From assembly GCA_012270525.1 (NCBI GenBank), contig JAAXIE010000151.1, positions 1-7,547 on the forward strand: a DNA stretch of 7,547 nt, read 5' to 3'. The notes below the pieces were generated by a model. It was not told the DNA's origin. It was given only the letters and a program-made list of their open reading frames with translations, and did no database searches. The position numbers and the translations under genes are program-made. The stretch's first letter is position 1. The number at the start of each line of letters is the position of its first letter. Positions 6,987 to 7,547 of the stretch are shown here, piece after piece. The DNA is from Dehalococcoidia bacterium. GTDB lineage: Bacteria; Chloroflexota; Dehalococcoidia; UBA3495; JAAXIE01.

Positions 6987-6994
6987 CTCCTTCC
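6987..6994 (-). promoter_or_regulatory. Shine-Dalgarno of the DUF3105 gene
   Basis: On the - strand GGAAGGAG is followed by a 6-nt spacer and the TTG at 6980. It is a near-ideal ribosome-binding site and the main reason to prefer the TTG over the ATG at 6881. Confidence 0.7.
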
Positions 6995-7039
6995 GTAGTG
7001 TTTTCCGTCAGTTCCGGGGGTGCCAAAGCTCCGGGCGAA

Positions 7040-7547
7040 TCAGGTCAGTTCATGGCCCGTCAGCCGACGGTATACCTCGACGTATCGTTGGGTAGTCATT
7101 CCGACCACGTCACCGGGCAGTTCCGGCGCGGGAGGCTCGTGGTTCCAGCCTTGGCCGTCCAACCAGTCCCGTACGAACTGCTTGTCGAAGTTGGGTTGAG
7201 AGCGGCCCGGCTGGTACCCATCGGCATCCCAGAACCGGCTGGAGACGGGAGTCAGCATCTCATCGATAACCGTTAGCCGACCGTTAACCAACCCGAACTC
7301 CAACTTGGTGTCGGCGAGCAGGAAGCCTCCACAACTGGCGTACTGGTGGCAGTGGTTGTAAATCGCGATGCTCTGTGTCTCCAGCTCCTTGGCGAGTTCG
7401 GCACCGACCATCTCCGTCACCTGTTCCAACGGCAGGTTCTCGTCGTGCCCTTCTTCCGCCTTTGTCGTCGGAGTGAATAGAGGCTTCTCCAGGCGGACAC
7501 CTTCCTGCAGGCCCGAAGGCATCGGGTTGCCGAACACGGTCCCGTTT
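7040..7547 (-). CDS. purC: SAICAR synthase PurC (5' end cut by window edge)
   Basis: PurC ligates aspartate to CAIR with ATP to form SAICAR in de novo purine synthesis, in the cytoplasm. The last ~168 residues are visible. They carry PTTKAEEGHDEN near the left of the visible part, the family signature LADTKLEFG, the IDEMLTPVSSRFW segment, GRSQPNFDKQFVRDWL and the WNHEPPAPELP tail, all typical of the ATP/CAIR ligase fold. The frame is open through the right edge and the residues before the GTG at 7537 (NGT, then V) still align with the family, so that GTG is internal. It is the first gene of the visible purine cluster, upstream of the DUF3105 gene. Confidence 0.97.
   Translation of the reverse strand, partial: NGTVFGNPMPSGLQEGVRLEKPLFTPTTKAEEGHDENLPLEQVTEMVGAELAKELETQSIAIYNHCHQYASCGGFLLADTKLEFGLVNGRLTVIDEMLTPVSSRFWDADGYQPGRSQPNFDKQFVRDWLDGQGWNHEPPAPELPGDVVGMTTQRYVEVYRRLTGHELT

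Overview
The window holds most of a histidine-biosynthesis operon on the + strand (about nt 1-5824). It faces a short purine-biosynthesis cluster on the - strand (about nt 5914-7547). The two converge across an 89-bp gap (5825-5913). Both ends of the window cut a gene: hisZ at the left edge and purC at the right edge. The DNA is GC-rich and tightly packed, and I see no tRNA, rRNA, insertion sequence, CRISPR array or phage gene.

The + strand order is hisZ (3'-terminal part), hisG, an unassigned metal-hydrolase-like gene, hisD, hisC, hisB. The first five genes overlap one another (32, 8, 20 and 4 bp) and hisB follows after 21 bp, so this reads as one translationally coupled transcript whose promoter lies left of the window. 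HisZ and HisG make the first step (ATP + PRPP to phosphoribosyl-ATP). HisB makes imidazole acetol phosphate, HisC transaminates it to histidinol phosphate, and HisD oxidises histidinol to histidine. The phosphatase step between HisC and HisD has no recognised gene here: HisB is the dehydratase domain only. The unassigned gene inserted before hisD is a speculative candidate for that step. hisE, hisI, hisA, hisH and hisF are not in the window.

The - strand order, in the direction of transcription, is purC (5' end outside the window), a single-pass membrane protein of the DUF3105 type, then purS. PurS normally works with PurQ and PurL, but neither gene follows here because hisB lies directly beyond.

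The organism is probably a member of Chloroflexota, perhaps a Dehalococcoidia/SAR202-like lineage. This is an inference from the combination of HisZ, a long HisG of a type I associate with that phylum, a PurS-type FGAM synthase, a DUF3105 protein and GC-rich compact operons. No marker gene in the window proves it.

The points most worth a second look are four. HisZ occurs together with a HisG that carries the C-terminal regulatory domain, two states usually regarded as alternatives. The metal-hydrolase-like gene is embedded in the his operon. Tandem hairpins lie in the 5' part of the DUF3105 gene and make its start uncertain. purS is detached from purQ/purL.
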